The translations under genes and the position numbers were made by a program. The notes below the pieces were generated by a model. That model did no database searches. It saw only the letters and a program-made list of their open reading frames with translations, and was not told the origin of the DNA. A DNA stretch of 64,000 nucleotides from Bacteroidota bacterium (lineage in GTDB: Bacteria; Bacteroidota; Bacteroidia; AKYH767-A; OLB10). This document shows, piece after piece, positions 30,554-40,867 of this stretch (its first letter is position 1; each line of letters begins with the position of its first letter). Where the stretch lies: NCBI GenBank assembly GCA_016714535.1, contig JADKDR010000001.1:725281-789280 (forward strand). Direction: 5' to 3'.

Positions 30554-33180
30554 CTGAACACAATTAAGAACAAAAGAATTAATGTAATATCACGATTTTT
30601 ATCGGGGAAAATTCAAATCGAAAACCTCACATTATTATTATTGGTTTTATTACATTTTTCAGTAATAAAAAATGCTACTGCACAAACCAACACATTTCCC
30701 GCCACAGGTTCTGTAGGCATAGGAACAGTAACTCCAAATGCATCTTCGCTTCTTGATGTTACTTCAACCTCTAAGGGAGTTTTGATTCCCCGCATGACAA
30801 AAACTCAGCGTGATGCAATTGCAACTCCGGCTACAGGTTTGTTAATTTATCAAACCAATAGCACCCCGGGTTTTTATTTTTATAATGGAACAGCATGGAC
30901 AGCAATAAATAATGGAGCCAATAAAACATTAAGCAATCTTACAGCCCCAACAAAACTCAACCAGGATTTATTGCCAGATACTAACAACACGATTGACATA
31001 GGTTCGTCTGCATTTCGTTACAAAGATGTTTACCCAACAACATTAATATTTCCGGATGCTACAACGCAGGCAACTGCATTTGTTCCTTATACAAATGGCA
31101 CAGGGATAAGCATTTCCGGAACAACCATTACCAACACAGGCGATGCTAACGGTGCAGATGACGTAAACCTCAGTTTATCCAATCTTACAACTACGGCAAT
31201 CAATCAATCGTTGCCTGGCATTGATAGTACAAAGATTTAGGCGCCACAGCATTTTCGTGGACGGATATTTACCTAGATGGTGCAGTTTACATGCATGGCA
31301 GCAGGTTTTTGTTTTTTGATGTGGGAATAAATACAAAAAACACTGTATTGGGTCAAGATGCGTTGCTTAATAATACTAACGGATTTTGCAATACTGCTTC
31401 TGGTTATCTTGCACTTAAATCTAACACAATTGGAAATGACAACACAGCAAATGGTCAACAAGCTCTTACTTCTAATATCAATGGATTTCAAAACACTGCA
31501 TGTGGGTCATTCGCACTTTCTGCTAATACTTCAGGTACCGAAAATACGGTTATAGGTGCTTTTGCACTTCAGAATAATACCACAGGATCCAATAACACAG
31601 CCATAGGAAATGTAGCTCTTAGATTCAACACAACTGGAAATAATAACATTGCAAATGGAGATCATTCACTTTATGACAACACTATTGGGTCATCAAACAT
31701 TGCTATCGGTACACATGCACTTTACAATAATACCGACAAAAGCAATCTGGTAGCAATTGGCGATTCTGCATTGTTTAAGAATGGGATTGGATCTATAAGT
31801 AGTTTTGATGGAATTGCCAATACAGCAATTGGTTCAAAAGCTTTGTTTTCAAATACCACAGGAAATACTAACACAGCAATTGGTTCAAAAGCTTTGTTTT
31901 CAAATACCATAGGAAATAAAAACACAGCAATTGGTTCAGAAGCTTTGTTTTCAAATACCGCAGGATACAGTAATACAGCCAATGGTATTTTAGCACTGTA
32001 TTCAAATACCACAGGATACCATAACACAGCCACTGGTGTTTTTGCACTGTATTCAAATACCACAGGGTTTTTTAACACCGCTTCTGGCAGTGGTGCCCTT
32101 GAATACAACACAACTGGATACTATAACACAGCTAATGGATATAAAGCACTTTATGAAAACACCACCGGATATGGTAACACCGCTAATGGTTTATATGCAC
32201 TTTATAATAACAACACAGGAATCCAAAATACAGCCATTGGTAGTAGGTCAGGAATAGAAAATACTGAAGGTTCATACAATACTTTTATTGGTGATAGTGC
32301 AGGATATACAAATACAACGGGTTCAAACAATGTATTTGTTGGTGCAAAAGTTGGCACAAGCAGCGGAGCCTATTCAAATGTTATTGTTATTGGTCATGAT
32401 GTAACTGTTACAGGAAGCGACAGGGTTTTAATCGGAAACAACAGTACTTTAAGGTTTGGATTAGGAACTAATCCTACTTCTGGTCAAGCATTAAGAGTTG
32501 GGGTTAACAGCACCAATGGAAATGCTGCATCGCTTACTTCCGGTGGTGCCTGGACCAATGCTTCGGATAAAGAATTAAAGGAAGATTTTCAAACACAGGA
32601 TGCACAACAAGTTTTAGATAAAGTTAACAGTTTAGAAATTACAAAGTGGAAATATAAAGGCACTGATAATGAATATCACATAGGCCCAATGGCACAGGAT
32701 TTTTATAAGCTGTTTCAAGTGGGTTTAGATGACAAATCCATTTCAACTATTGACCCTGCCGGAGTTGCTTTGATAGCCATACAAGCATTGTCAAAAGAAA
32801 ATGAAAGTTTGAAAAATCAATTAGCAGAAATGAAAACACTACTGCAGCAGCTTGACCAATCGCTTGCCGAATGTTGTGTTTCCTATCATGAGAAATCAGC
32901 TCAAAGCACACCCGCAGAAAATGCACGCCTCGAACAAAATGCACCCAACCCATTTTCGCAAAGAACAGTGATTGAATTTTATATCCCACAAAATTTCAAA
33001 TCAGCAACTGTATTAGTTTACTCTTCGTTAGGAGAACAGATGAAATCATTTAACATCAGCGCTTCGGGAGTAGGGCAGGTTGAAATATCTGGCAACACAA
33101 TGGCAGCAGGTATTTACAATTATACTTTACTGATTGATGGAAAAGCTATTGACAGCAAGCAGATGATACTTACTAAATAA
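30551..33180 (+). CDS. YadA-head-repeat fibre protein with S74 chaperone and T9SS tail (frameshifted once)
   Basis: A secreted trimeric-fibre-like protein, ~876 aa if joined. A signal segment (LTLLLLVLLHFSVIKNATAQ) and a tail-fibre-like N-terminus (GSVGIGTVTPNASSLLDV, RMTKTQRDAI) are followed by ~20 short head repeats (SNTTGxxNTAxGxxAL). Then an S74-like segment (NASDKELKEDFQTQDAQQVLDKVNSLEITKW, HIGPMAQDF), a Leu-zipper-like stretch (LKNQLAEMKTLLQQLDQSL) and a T9SS type A tail (LEQNAPNPFSQRTVI, AGIYNYTLL, SKQMILTK). One break near 31234: CAAAGATTTAG becomes KDLGATAFSW if one A is added. Trimeric assembly is inferred from head-repeat families; the use of T9SS instead of a type V translocator is an unusual pairing. 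Confidence 0.82.
31345..32280 (+). repeat. YadA-like head repeats inside the fibre gene
   Basis: About twenty imperfect ~66-69-bp units encoding NTAxGxxALxxNTTGxxx. The best-matching neighbours are at 31825-31960 (AIGSKALFSNTTGNTNT twice, then AIGSEALFSNTAG). Repeat number could vary by recombination. Confidence 0.85.
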
Positions 33181-33199
33181 ATACTAATATCCAATTTTG

Positions 33200-33230
33200 C
33201 AGAAGGAAAGCCGCAGCATTGTGGCTTCCC
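33200..33230 (+). terminator. Weak hairpin after the fibre gene
   Basis: AAGCCGCA-GCAT-TGTGGCTT (G-T pair in the stem) followed by CCCTTTG but no strong T-run, 27 bp past the stop. Could act as a terminator, but weakly supported. Confidence 0.35.
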
Positions 33231-33383
33231 TTTGAAATTAAATTAAAGCGCAGCTATGAGAAAAAAGAACAAGTTTAAATTAGTTTTTATCTATTTTTGA
33301 TTAGCTTTTTAATTGTCTTGAAACTTTATTTGAATACAATTAAAAACATTCACAATACACTTATCTCAAAAACCAAAAACATT

Positions 33384-33470
33384 ATGAAAAATCTCCTCAC
33401 AACAATTACGTTACTGCTAATAGTAGCCTTATGCAGTGCGCAGGATTATCGGGACATGATGAAATTGTAA
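33384..33470 (+). pseudogene. Orphan signal peptide cut by the 458-bp repeat
   Basis: ATG 33384 reads MKNLLTTITLLLIVALCSAQDYRD, a good signal peptide with a typical Bacteroidota CSAQ cleavage region, then enters the repeated segment out of frame and stops after MMKL. The start of a secreted-protein gene is therefore fused to DNA copied from the 3' end of the dehydrogenase gene; the rest of the secreted protein is gone. Confidence 0.65.
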
Positions 33471-33915
33471 TCAATAAAGAATTATTAATTAGCGAAGCTA
33501 AACGTGCAGTGCTTGAATTAATGAATGAAGGATATAAGCCACTTACCCCTCGAAAGGATATCAGAGTATTGGGCAAACAGGGACTTGGAGCTATTACCGC
33601 AGCCGCTGGCAATATGCGTGCAGGCAATTATATAAGCGATCATGACCAACTCATTTCTGAAAAACTTGCTTATGTTCTTTGTGGTGGCGACCTTTCTTCA
33701 CCTTCGCTGGTATCAGAAAACTATTTACTTGAACTTGAAAAAGAGGCCTTTCTTTCGCTCTGTGGCACACGTAAAACTCTTGAACGTATAAAAAGTATAT
33801 TGACTACCGGAAAGCCTCTGCGCAATTAATGCCTCCAATTCTTTTTTTTTCATCCTTCCAATTTTGACCTGAAAACGAATAGTATTTAAGGCCAATTTTT
33901 TTATTTTTGTCCGGC
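33458..33915 (+). repeat. 458-bp repeat, copy 2 (fragment of the dehydrogenase gene)
   Basis: Copy of 17804-18261 in direct orientation. It has no start of its own; the frame for the last 124 residues of the hydratase half is open through to the original TAA (33827-33829) but would have to start at ATG 33431 inside the orphan signal peptide region in another frame. Its right end supplies a TATTTTTG -7-like element just upstream of the CHU_C-type gene. Confidence 0.92.
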
Positions 33916-33942
33916 CGTTCCAAGGCCTCTTCAATTTATCTG

Positions 33943-35571
33943 ATGTACGTAAAAAAATTATTTCTTATTGCCTTGTGCACTATAGTGGCTGTTGGCTTGT
34001 ATGCTCAATGTGCATTTACGATATCATCATTTCCATACACAGAAGATTTTGAACTGACAGATGGCAGTTGGGTAGCAGGCGGAAACAACAGCGACTGGGC
34101 TTGGGGCTCACCTGCCAAAGCTACCATTACGAATGCCGGAGGAGGAAGCAAATGCTGGATAATAGGAGGAACCACTGGCAATACCTACAATAGCAATCAG
34201 GAATCATATCTTGAAACACCTTGCTTCGACTTTTCTTTTATCACCAATCCCCTAATTCGTTTTAAAGTATTTTGGGAAACGGAAAAAGATTATGACGGTG
34301 CCAATTTTCAGTATTCGCTTGATCAGGGAAACACCTGGCAAAATGTTGGCGCTTTTGGCGACCCTATTGATTGTAACAATGATGGATGGTATAACCATGC
34401 TTCTATTAATTTTTTAAGCACACTTGCCAATCCCAAACACGGCTGGTCGGGCAATATACAGCCTACTCTAGGCAGTTGTCAGGGTGGTGGTGGCAGTGGA
34501 GCATGGAAAGATGCTAAACACCTGGTTGCAAATTTATCAGCGCAGCCATCTGTAAAGTTTCGTTTCACTTTTGGTTCTGGAAGTACTTGTAATAATTACG
34601 ATGGATTTGCTATTGATGAATTCCATATAGAGGACATGGTGGTGCTCACTGCCTTTGCCATAGTTGATAGCTCCTCTTACGATTGTATTAACGGACAACT
34701 TAACGCCACACCACAAGGTGGTGTGGCCCCCTATACCTATCAGTGGAGCAACAATACCACTAATGCCTTCATTGGACAAATTAATTCGGGAATGTATACC
34801 GTTACCGTTACAGATGCCAACGGATGCACAGCAACTGCCAGCAGCGAAATGTATACGCTAGACAAAGTGGATGTTGCCATTAACACTGCAGATGATTCAT
34901 GCAATAATATGAAGGGTCTAATATCGCTGGAGGTACTATCCGGCCCATATCAGTCGCATGTATGGCAAGGTTTTGCAACAACTGCTGATACACTTTTCGG
35001 TTTGGCAGCCGGAAGCTATACACTCAGCATATTTGATAGTAAAAATTGCAAAACCGATTATATAATTAGCATAGCCGACTATAGCGTCATACAATTTGAA
35101 GGCAATGCAACAAGCTATCTCTGCCCTCCGGTAAGCATTACACTAACTCCCGGCAATTTTGCATCGTATACCTGGAGTACCAACGACAGCACTCCCGCTA
35201 TTACTACCGATATACCCGGAACATATGTTGTTACCGTAACAGACACTGCCGGCTGCAGCGGTGTTGATAGTTTTGTAGTTGAAACATACTGCTTCGAATC
35301 CGAATTATTTGTACCATCGGCTTTCACGCCTAATGATGACTTTACCAATGAAATTTTCTTACCTATAGTTGCTTATAGCAACTATTTTGAATTCCGTGTA
35401 TTCAACCGTTGGGGCAAAGAAATTTTCGCGTCAAAAAACAAATCTTTTGGTTGGGATGGCGTTTATCAAAATCAGAAGTGTCCTGCAGGCGTTTACGCAT
35501 ACTCAGTAACCTTTGGTGATACAAGCGACAATCTAAAAACCAGGCGTGGTATTTTTAATCTCATCAGATAA
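33943..35571 (+). CDS. Gliding-motility-associated (CHU_C, T9SS type B) C-terminal domain protein
   Basis: A 542-aa secreted protein. Start ATG 33943 (MYVKKLFLIALCTIVAVGLYAQ) gives a proper signal peptide; the longer frame from 33907 lies in the repeat. Residues ~30-225 resemble a MAM/jelly-roll-like domain (SWVAGGNNSDWAWGSP, NPLIRFKVFWE, FDGFAIDEFHIEDM-like). From ~250 there are SprB-like repeats (GGVAPYTYQWSNN, GMYTVTVTDANGC). From ~455 a type B T9SS domain follows (FVPSAFTPNDDFTNEIF, FRVFNRWGKEIF, WDGVYQNQKCPAGVYAY). The intact frame contrasts with its damaged neighbours. Type B domains are typical of SprB-like adhesins and large cargo delivered with SprF-like helpers; none is encoded here. 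Confidence 0.85.
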   Translation: MYVKKLFLIALCTIVAVGLYAQCAFTISSFPYTEDFELTDGSWVAGGNNSDWAWGSPAKATITNAGGGSKCWIIGGTTGNTYNSNQESYLETPCFDFSFITNPLIRFKVFWETEKDYDGANFQYSLDQGNTWQNVGAFGDPIDCNNDGWYNHASINFLSTLANPKHGWSGNIQPTLGSCQGGGGSGAWKDAKHLVANLSAQPSVKFRFTFGSGSTCNNYDGFAIDEFHIEDMVVLTAFAIVDSSSYDCINGQLNATPQGGVAPYTYQWSNNTTNAFIGQINSGMYTVTVTDANGCTATASSEMYTLDKVDVAINTADDSCNNMKGLISLEVLSGPYQSHVWQGFATTADTLFGLAAGSYTLSIFDSKNCKTDYIISIADYSVIQFEGNATSYLCPPVSITLTPGNFASYTWSTNDSTPAITTDIPGTYVVTVTDTAGCSGVDSFVVETYCFESELFVPSAFTPNDDFTNEIFLPIVAYSNYFEFRVFNRWGKEIFASKNKSFGWDGVYQNQKCPAGVYAYSVTFGDTSDNLKTRRGIFNLIR

Positions 35572-35573
35572 CT

Positions 35574-36200
35574 ATGACCCGCAATCAATTGCAAAAAGGA
35601 CTTACGCCCTACATTCCCGAAGCATCACTTGACTATTGTATCGATCTTATTGTAAAATACAAAATTCAGATGCGTATTACCCATTCGCGCAACAGCAAAT
35701 TTGGTGATTACCGCTCTCCTCACAATGGGCATGGTCATCGTATTTCAATAAATCACAATCTGAATACGTATGCTTTTCTTGTTACTTTTTTGCACGAAGT
35801 AGCCCACCTGATTACTTACCTCCAACATGAGCGAGATGCTGAACCACATGGAATACATTGGAAGCAAAATTTTAAACATTTACTTATTCCTGTTTTGCAG
35901 TCAAAAATTTTTCCTGCTGCTATAGCACATGCTATTGAACAATCGCTGCACGGCATGGCCGCCAGCTCGTGCAGCGATGCAAAACTATTTAAGGCTCTGC
36001 ATGCTTACAATACCACCGGGCATATACTATTAGAAGATGTTGAGCCCAACGCACATTTTCGAATTAAAGGGCATTGTATTGTTTTTATTAAAGGCGATCG
36101 TATCAGGAAAAACTTTTTGTGTACACGCTTAGATAATAATAAACTCTATCGCATAGCACCTATTGCTGAGGTTGAAATAATTGAACAGCATTCGCAATAA
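35574..36200 (+). CDS. SprT-like zinc metalloprotein
   Basis: A 208-aa cytoplasmic protein with the SprT/Spartan zinc site His74-Glu75-Val-Ala-His78 (TFLHEVAHLITY) and a third candidate His in EPHGIHWKQNF. Members are related to Spartan, a DNA-protein crosslink protease, but the activity of the short bacterial proteins is not established. The last third (EDVEPNAHFRIKGHCIVFIKGDRIRKNFLC) resembles the C-terminal region seen in Bacteroidota SprT-like proteins. It starts two bases after the stop of the CHU_C-type gene, so the two are probably cotranscribed. Confidence 0.82.
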   Translation: MTRNQLQKGLTPYIPEASLDYCIDLIVKYKIQMRITHSRNSKFGDYRSPHNGHGHRISINHNLNTYAFLVTFLHEVAHLITYLQHERDAEPHGIHWKQNFKHLLIPVLQSKIFPAAIAHAIEQSLHGMAASSCSDAKLFKALHAYNTTGHILLEDVEPNAHFRIKGHCIVFIKGDRIRKNFLCTRLDNNKLYRIAPIAEVEIIEQHSQ

Positions 36201-36217
36201 CAGAACTCCAAAAGAAA

Positions 36218-37741
36218 TTATACTAATGATTTTCCGGTCATTACCGGAGGCTGCTCAATTCCGATTAATTTTAAAATTGTTGGGGCCACATCGGCAAGCT
36301 GCCCATTATTTACATGCTTACAGTTTTTATTAATAATAATGCACGGTACCGGGTTTGTAGAGTGCGCTGTATTTGGCGTTCCATCATCGTTAATCATATA
36401 ATCTGCATTGCCATGATCAGCAATGATAATAAAGCTATAACCGCATTCGAGACCTGTTTTAACTATTTGTGCAGCACAATCATCCACAGTTTCTATAGCC
36501 TTTTGCACTGCTTCATATACGCCAGTATGTCCAACCATATCCGGATTTGCAAAATTTAAACATACAAAATCGGGGCTTTGTTCTTTCATAAATAGTATCA
36601 CCTTAGCTGTTATTTCACGAGCACTCATTTCGGGTTGCATATCATAGGTAGCAACCTTAGGCGAAGGCACCATAATGCGCTCCTCGCCTGCAAATGTTTG
36701 CTCTCTTCCACCATTAAAGAAAAAGGTGACATGCGGGTACTTTTCGGTTTCTGCTATACGTAACTGCGATTTATTATTTAATGCCAGTACCTCCCCTATT
36801 GGCAAATTTACATCGCTCTTCTCATAAAGCACGTGTATGTTTTTAAAAGTATCATCATACCTTGTCATTGTTGCGTAATGCAATTGAAGCGGATGCATAT
36901 CGTATTCATGAAACGCTTCTTGTGTTAGCACATACGTTATTTCGCGGCAACGATCAGTTCTAAAATTAAAGCACATTACTGCATCGCCATCGCTTATGGT
37001 TACCGGTACAGGCTGCGTTATCACACAAGGTTTGATAAACTCATCCGTTACACCTTGTAAATAACTTTGTCTGATAGCCTCCTCAGCATTTTCAAATTTA
37101 ACACCCTTTCCCTTGATAAAAAGGTTATATGCTTGCTGTACCCGCTCCCAGCGTTTATCTCTATCCATCGCATAATATCGCCCGCATACGGTACCTATAT
37201 AAACATTACTTAAAGCATGCTCCTTAATATAATCGCGCAAGTTAAGTATATAGGTTAGTCCACTTTTGGGGTCGGTATCGCGTCCATCGGTTATCGCATG
37301 AATTATTATCCGCGACACACCAGCTTGCGATGCCAGTTTTACCAGGTGTAATAAATGATTGATATGCGAATGTACCCCCCCGTCACTTATTAAGCCGAGT
37401 AAATGTAAGGGCTTGTCCTGATTTAAGCTGTATTCAAATAACTCATTAAGAGCAACATTATGCTGCATCGTATTTTCACGCACTTCCTTGTTTAGCCTTG
37501 CCAAGTCCTGATAGACTATTCGTCCTGCCCCAATATTCATATGGCCTACTTCGCTGTTACCCATCTGACCATCGGGCAAGCCCACATTTTCACCATGGGT
37601 AAGCAATTGTGCATGTGGAAATTTTCTCATACACTCGCTTATAAAAGGTGCATGGCTATGGGCAATGGCATTGGAGTTAACAGCAGGCGCCTCACCCCAT
37701 CCATCCAATATCATTAAAAACACTTTCTTATTATTTTCCAT
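36218..37741 (-). CDS. gpmI: 2,3-bisphosphoglycerate-independent phosphoglycerate mutase
   Basis: Interconverts 3- and 2-phosphoglycerate in glycolysis and gluconeogenesis, using two Mn ions. 507 aa, the normal family length. Visible landmarks are the first metal Asp in MILDGWGEAP (Asp13), the catalytic Ser63 in MGNSEVGHMNIGAGR, the substrate loop AITDGRDTDP, FNFRTDRCREI, and in the C-terminal phosphatase half NFANPDMVGHTG and IADHGNADYM with metal-ligand His/Asp. Cytoplasmic. It lies 14 bp downstream of the histidine kinase gene on the same strand, so the two may share a transcript. Convergent with the SprT-like gene (17 bp between stops). Confidence 0.95.
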   Translation of the reverse strand: MENNKKVFLMILDGWGEAPAVNSNAIAHSHAPFISECMRKFPHAQLLTHGENVGLPDGQMGNSEVGHMNIGAGRIVYQDLARLNKEVRENTMQHNVALNELFEYSLNQDKPLHLLGLISDGGVHSHINHLLHLVKLASQAGVSRIIIHAITDGRDTDPKSGLTYILNLRDYIKEHALSNVYIGTVCGRYYAMDRDKRWERVQQAYNLFIKGKGVKFENAEEAIRQSYLQGVTDEFIKPCVITQPVPVTISDGDAVMCFNFRTDRCREITYVLTQEAFHEYDMHPLQLHYATMTRYDDTFKNIHVLYEKSDVNLPIGEVLALNNKSQLRIAETEKYPHVTFFFNGGREQTFAGEERIMVPSPKVATYDMQPEMSAREITAKVILFMKEQSPDFVCLNFANPDMVGHTGVYEAVQKAIETVDDCAAQIVKTGLECGYSFIIIADHGNADYMINDDGTPNTAHSTNPVPCIIINKNCKHVNNGQLADVAPTILKLIGIEQPPVMTGKSLV

Positions 37742-37755
37742 CTCTTTGATACTGT

Positions 37756-38724
37756 TTACGATTTTGCTAAAGGCAATTCAAGCACAAATATAGTTCCGCT
37801 TGGCTTGTTATCTTCAATACGAATGAGTCCATGGTGGAATTCGACTATTTTTTTTACTATAAATAAGCCTAACCCGGTGCCCTTGGTCCTTCTTGTTTCC
37901 TCATTTCCAATCCGAAAAAATTTTTCAAACACCTTTTGCTTTAAGCTGTCACTAATACCTATGCCCTGATCAGCAACTCGTAAAACCGCCATATTCGATT
38001 CCTGTGTTAACAGTACCTGTATGCCTTTTTCACCAAACGAATATTTTATAGCATTCTCAACCAAGTTTAATATGACAGAAGTTAATGCAAATTCATCACC
38101 ATCAATGTAAATATCAGGCTGTACTTTTAAGTCTATTACTTCAAAATGCTTGTTCGAAATTTTTTTTGAATTGATGACATGTTCAACCAAGTTGCTTAAG
38201 CTGATACGGTCGCTAACAATACTAAAACTGTGAGTATCAATTTGTGCAGCAGTAAGTGCATTTTCAACCAACTCATTAAGACGGTCAGTTTCAGACAAGG
38301 TACTTTCAAGCATTGCGGCAGTTTGCTCTTTGCTAAGCGCATGCTTTTTAATAGTTTGCAAATTCAATTTTACTGCAGCTAAAGGGGATTTAAATTCATG
38401 TGTAATGCTCAGTAAAAAATTTTTCTGTTGCTTAGCTAAGGTGAACTCCTTTTTAAATGCATGATAGGTTTGAATTATTCCATAAATCAACAGCGAGAAA
38501 AAAACCAGCCCTTCGCCTGCAATCATCCAATACTTAGCGCGAAGTTGTTTCTTTAAACTAGTTAGTTCTGCTACTTGCGCTGTGGTTTCAGTATTGTGCT
38601 TAACTAATTGCGAACGGAGCTCATATAAATTATAATTTAGATCTTTGAGCATGTAGGCCCACCATCCAAATTGAATAATTATGTATGCTGTAAGAACTAT
38701 AAACAAAATTTGCAGCCTCTTCAT
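37756..38724 (-). CDS. Membrane sensor histidine kinase (orphan)
   Basis: 322 aa. Two membrane spans (residues ~7-25 and ~66-86) enclose a short ~40-residue periplasmic loop. A HisKA domain with the phospho-acceptor His109 in SITHEFKSPLAAV is followed by a HATPase with N box ILNLVENAIKYSF, G1 VADQGIGI, F box FEKFFRIGNEETRR and G2 GTGLGLFIVKKI. The loop is too small for a folded sensor domain. No response regulator is adjacent; the next gene on this strand is gpmI. Output regulator unknown. Confidence 0.9.
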   Translation of the reverse strand: MKRLQILFIVLTAYIIIQFGWWAYMLKDLNYNLYELRSQLVKHNTETTAQVAELTSLKKQLRAKYWMIAGEGLVFFSLLIYGIIQTYHAFKKEFTLAKQQKNFLLSITHEFKSPLAAVKLNLQTIKKHALSKEQTAAMLESTLSETDRLNELVENALTAAQIDTHSFSIVSDRISLSNLVEHVINSKKISNKHFEVIDLKVQPDIYIDGDEFALTSVILNLVENAIKYSFGEKGIQVLLTQESNMAVLRVADQGIGISDSLKQKVFEKFFRIGNEETRRTKGTGLGLFIVKKIVEFHHGLIRIEDNKPSGTIFVLELPLAKS

Positions 38725-38951
38725 GTCTGCTAAATTACAAAGAAGTTTCTTGTAAACATTTGCTTGGTCATATTACTTTTTGCTTCATCCACAATTCGGG
38801 TATTTATGAGCTTAATAAAAAAGATCAAAGGACATCTAATGTAAAGTCAGCTATTAAGTAAAATCAAAAGTATTTAGCAATGAACATCGAATTGGTTTTT
38901 TCCTGATAAATATGATTTAAATATTTCCTGATAGCTTCTATTTAAAAAAAC

Positions 38952-38975
38952 AAATCCCCGCAAGTGCGGGGATTT
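38952..38975 (-). terminator. Rho-independent terminator of the act-cox operon
   Basis: Perfect stem AAATCCCCGCA/TGCGGGGATTT (11 bp, tight loop) followed on the minus strand by GTTTTTTT, 13 bp beyond the coxA stop. Confidence 0.92.
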
Positions 38976-38988
38976 CTGTATATTAAAA

Positions 38989-40820
38989 TCAATGATCATC
39001 GGGACGGTTGCTGGAAGTTGTTTCGCTATGCGGCACCGTTTGCGGGATATAATCCTCATGGTGTCCAGGCTTACCATAATCGTATGGCCAACGATGTACT
39101 GTAGGAATTGGACCCGGCCAGTTACCGTGCAAGTGCTCTACAGGAGCTGTCCATTCAAGAGTATTAGCATTCCAGGGATTTTGAGGAGCTTTGCGTCCAC
39201 CCCATATTGAGTAGAAAAAGTTAATAGCAAAAATTAATTGAGCTACTCCTCCAAGCAAGGCAAATACGGTTACTATCACATTAATATCTACCAATGAATC
39301 AAAACCTGCATACCCAGTGTTAGAGTAATATCTTCGAGGCACCCCTGCTAAACCTAAGAAGTGCATAGGGAAAAACACACCATAAACCGATACTACTGTT
39401 GTCCAAAAATGCAAGTATCCCAACTTGTTATTCATCATCCTTCCATACATACGTGGGAACCAATGATACACGCCCGCAAACATTCCAAAAATAGCTGAAG
39501 CTCCCATTACAATATGGAAGTGGGCCACAACAAAATAGTTATCGTGCACATTAATATCTAAGGCACTATCGCCAAGGATAATCCCGGTTAAACCGCCACT
39601 AATAAAGAATGACACAAGGCCTAATGCGAATAACATAGCAGGAGACAAAACCAAATTACCTCGCCATATGGTTGCCAGATAATTAAAAACTTTTACGGCA
39701 GAAGGTATAGCCACCATCAACGTGGTTACCACGAATACGGAGCCTAAGAAAGGATTCATACCTGTCATAAACATATGATGCCCCATACGATGAATGATAA
39801 GAATGCAATTACCAACATGGAACCAATCATGGCCTTGTAGCCAAAGATTGGTTTGCGGCTCATTACAGAAATAACTTCTGATGCAAGACCTAATGCAGGT
39901 AACAATACAATGTACACTTCAGGGTGACCTAAGAACCAAAATAAGTGCTGAAATAAAATTGGAGAGCCACCGGAATACTCAAGTGGTGCACCATCTATGA
40001 ATATATCAGACAAGTAAAAACTAGTACCAAATGAACGATCGAACAACAATAAAAGTGCAGCAGCAAATAAAACTGGGAATGATAAAATACCCAAGATAGC
40101 TGTAATGAAGAAAGCCCAAATGGTAAGTGGCATGCGCGTCATACTCATTCCTTTTGTGCGCAAATTAATTATGGTTGCTACATAGTTAATTCCCCCCAAT
40201 AGGGATGCTGCAATAAATAGCACCATACTAACGAGCCATAAGGTCATACCAAGGCCGCTACCACCAATTGCCTGCGGCAAGGCACTAAGAGGAGGATAAA
40301 TAGTCCATCCACCTGATGCTGGTCCAGCTTCAACAAATATTGATACAAACATGACTACACTAGAAGCTGCAAAAAACCAAAACGATAACATGTTCAAAAA
40401 TCCGGAAGCCATGTCTCGAGCGCCTACTTGAAGAGGAATAAGTAAATTACTGAATGTACCACTCAACCCTCCCGTAAGCACAAAAAACACCATAATGGTA
40501 CCATGTATGGTAACTAAAGCCAAATAAAATCCGGGATCAAGCTTGCCATCTTTCCCCCATTTACCTAGAATGGATTCAAGGAATGCGAATTTTGTATCGG
40601 GCCATGCCAATTGAAGTCGAAAAATCATTGACATACCCATGGCAAGAAACGCCATAAATATTGCAGTAACTAAGAACTGTTTAGAAATCATTTTATGATC
40701 CGTGGTAAATACCCACTTTGTCCAGAATGTTTCTACATGATGGTGATGCTCATCATGATGACCATGCGAGTGATCATCGTGGTCGTGAGCATGACCGTGT
40801 TTTATTTCTACTGAATCCAT
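38989..40820 (-). CDS. coxA: Cytochrome c oxidase subunit I (one frameshift as read)
   Basis: Catalytic subunit of the aa3-type oxidase reducing O2 to water, twelve spans, ~610 aa if joined. The N-terminal part (from 40820) has an unusually His-rich leader (15 His in the first 28 residues) and HPEVYIVLLPALGLASE with the Tyr/His pair of A-type oxidases. The C-terminal part has NYFVVAHFHIVMGASAIF with heme/CuB-region His residues. It is broken at 39781-39784, where GTATGGGGCATCAT needs one more base to read FIVWGHHMFMTGMNPF; this motif is invariant in the family. A one-base sequencing error in a G4 run is the simplest explanation. Last gene of the operon, preceded by coxB. Confidence 0.93.
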
Positions 40821-40867
40821 ATCCTAATTCTATTATTTATTATAAACTATTAAAGGCGGCAAAAGTT

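Noticed and set aside
31722..32111. 129-aa open frame on the minus strand opposite the head repeats
   Set aside because: It is the antisense of a periodic coding repeat, so the long frame follows from the repeat period; no start context or homology.
31345..32280. Regular short repeats that could suggest a CRISPR array
   Set aside because: The repeats are coding, imperfect, and about 66-69 bp apart with no unique spacers; they encode head repeats of a fibre protein.
33431..33829. 132-aa frame that looks like a free-standing enoyl-CoA hydratase fragment
   Set aside because: It is the copied 3' end of the dehydrogenase gene; the first residues come from another frame of the orphan signal peptide and it lacks the active-site region.
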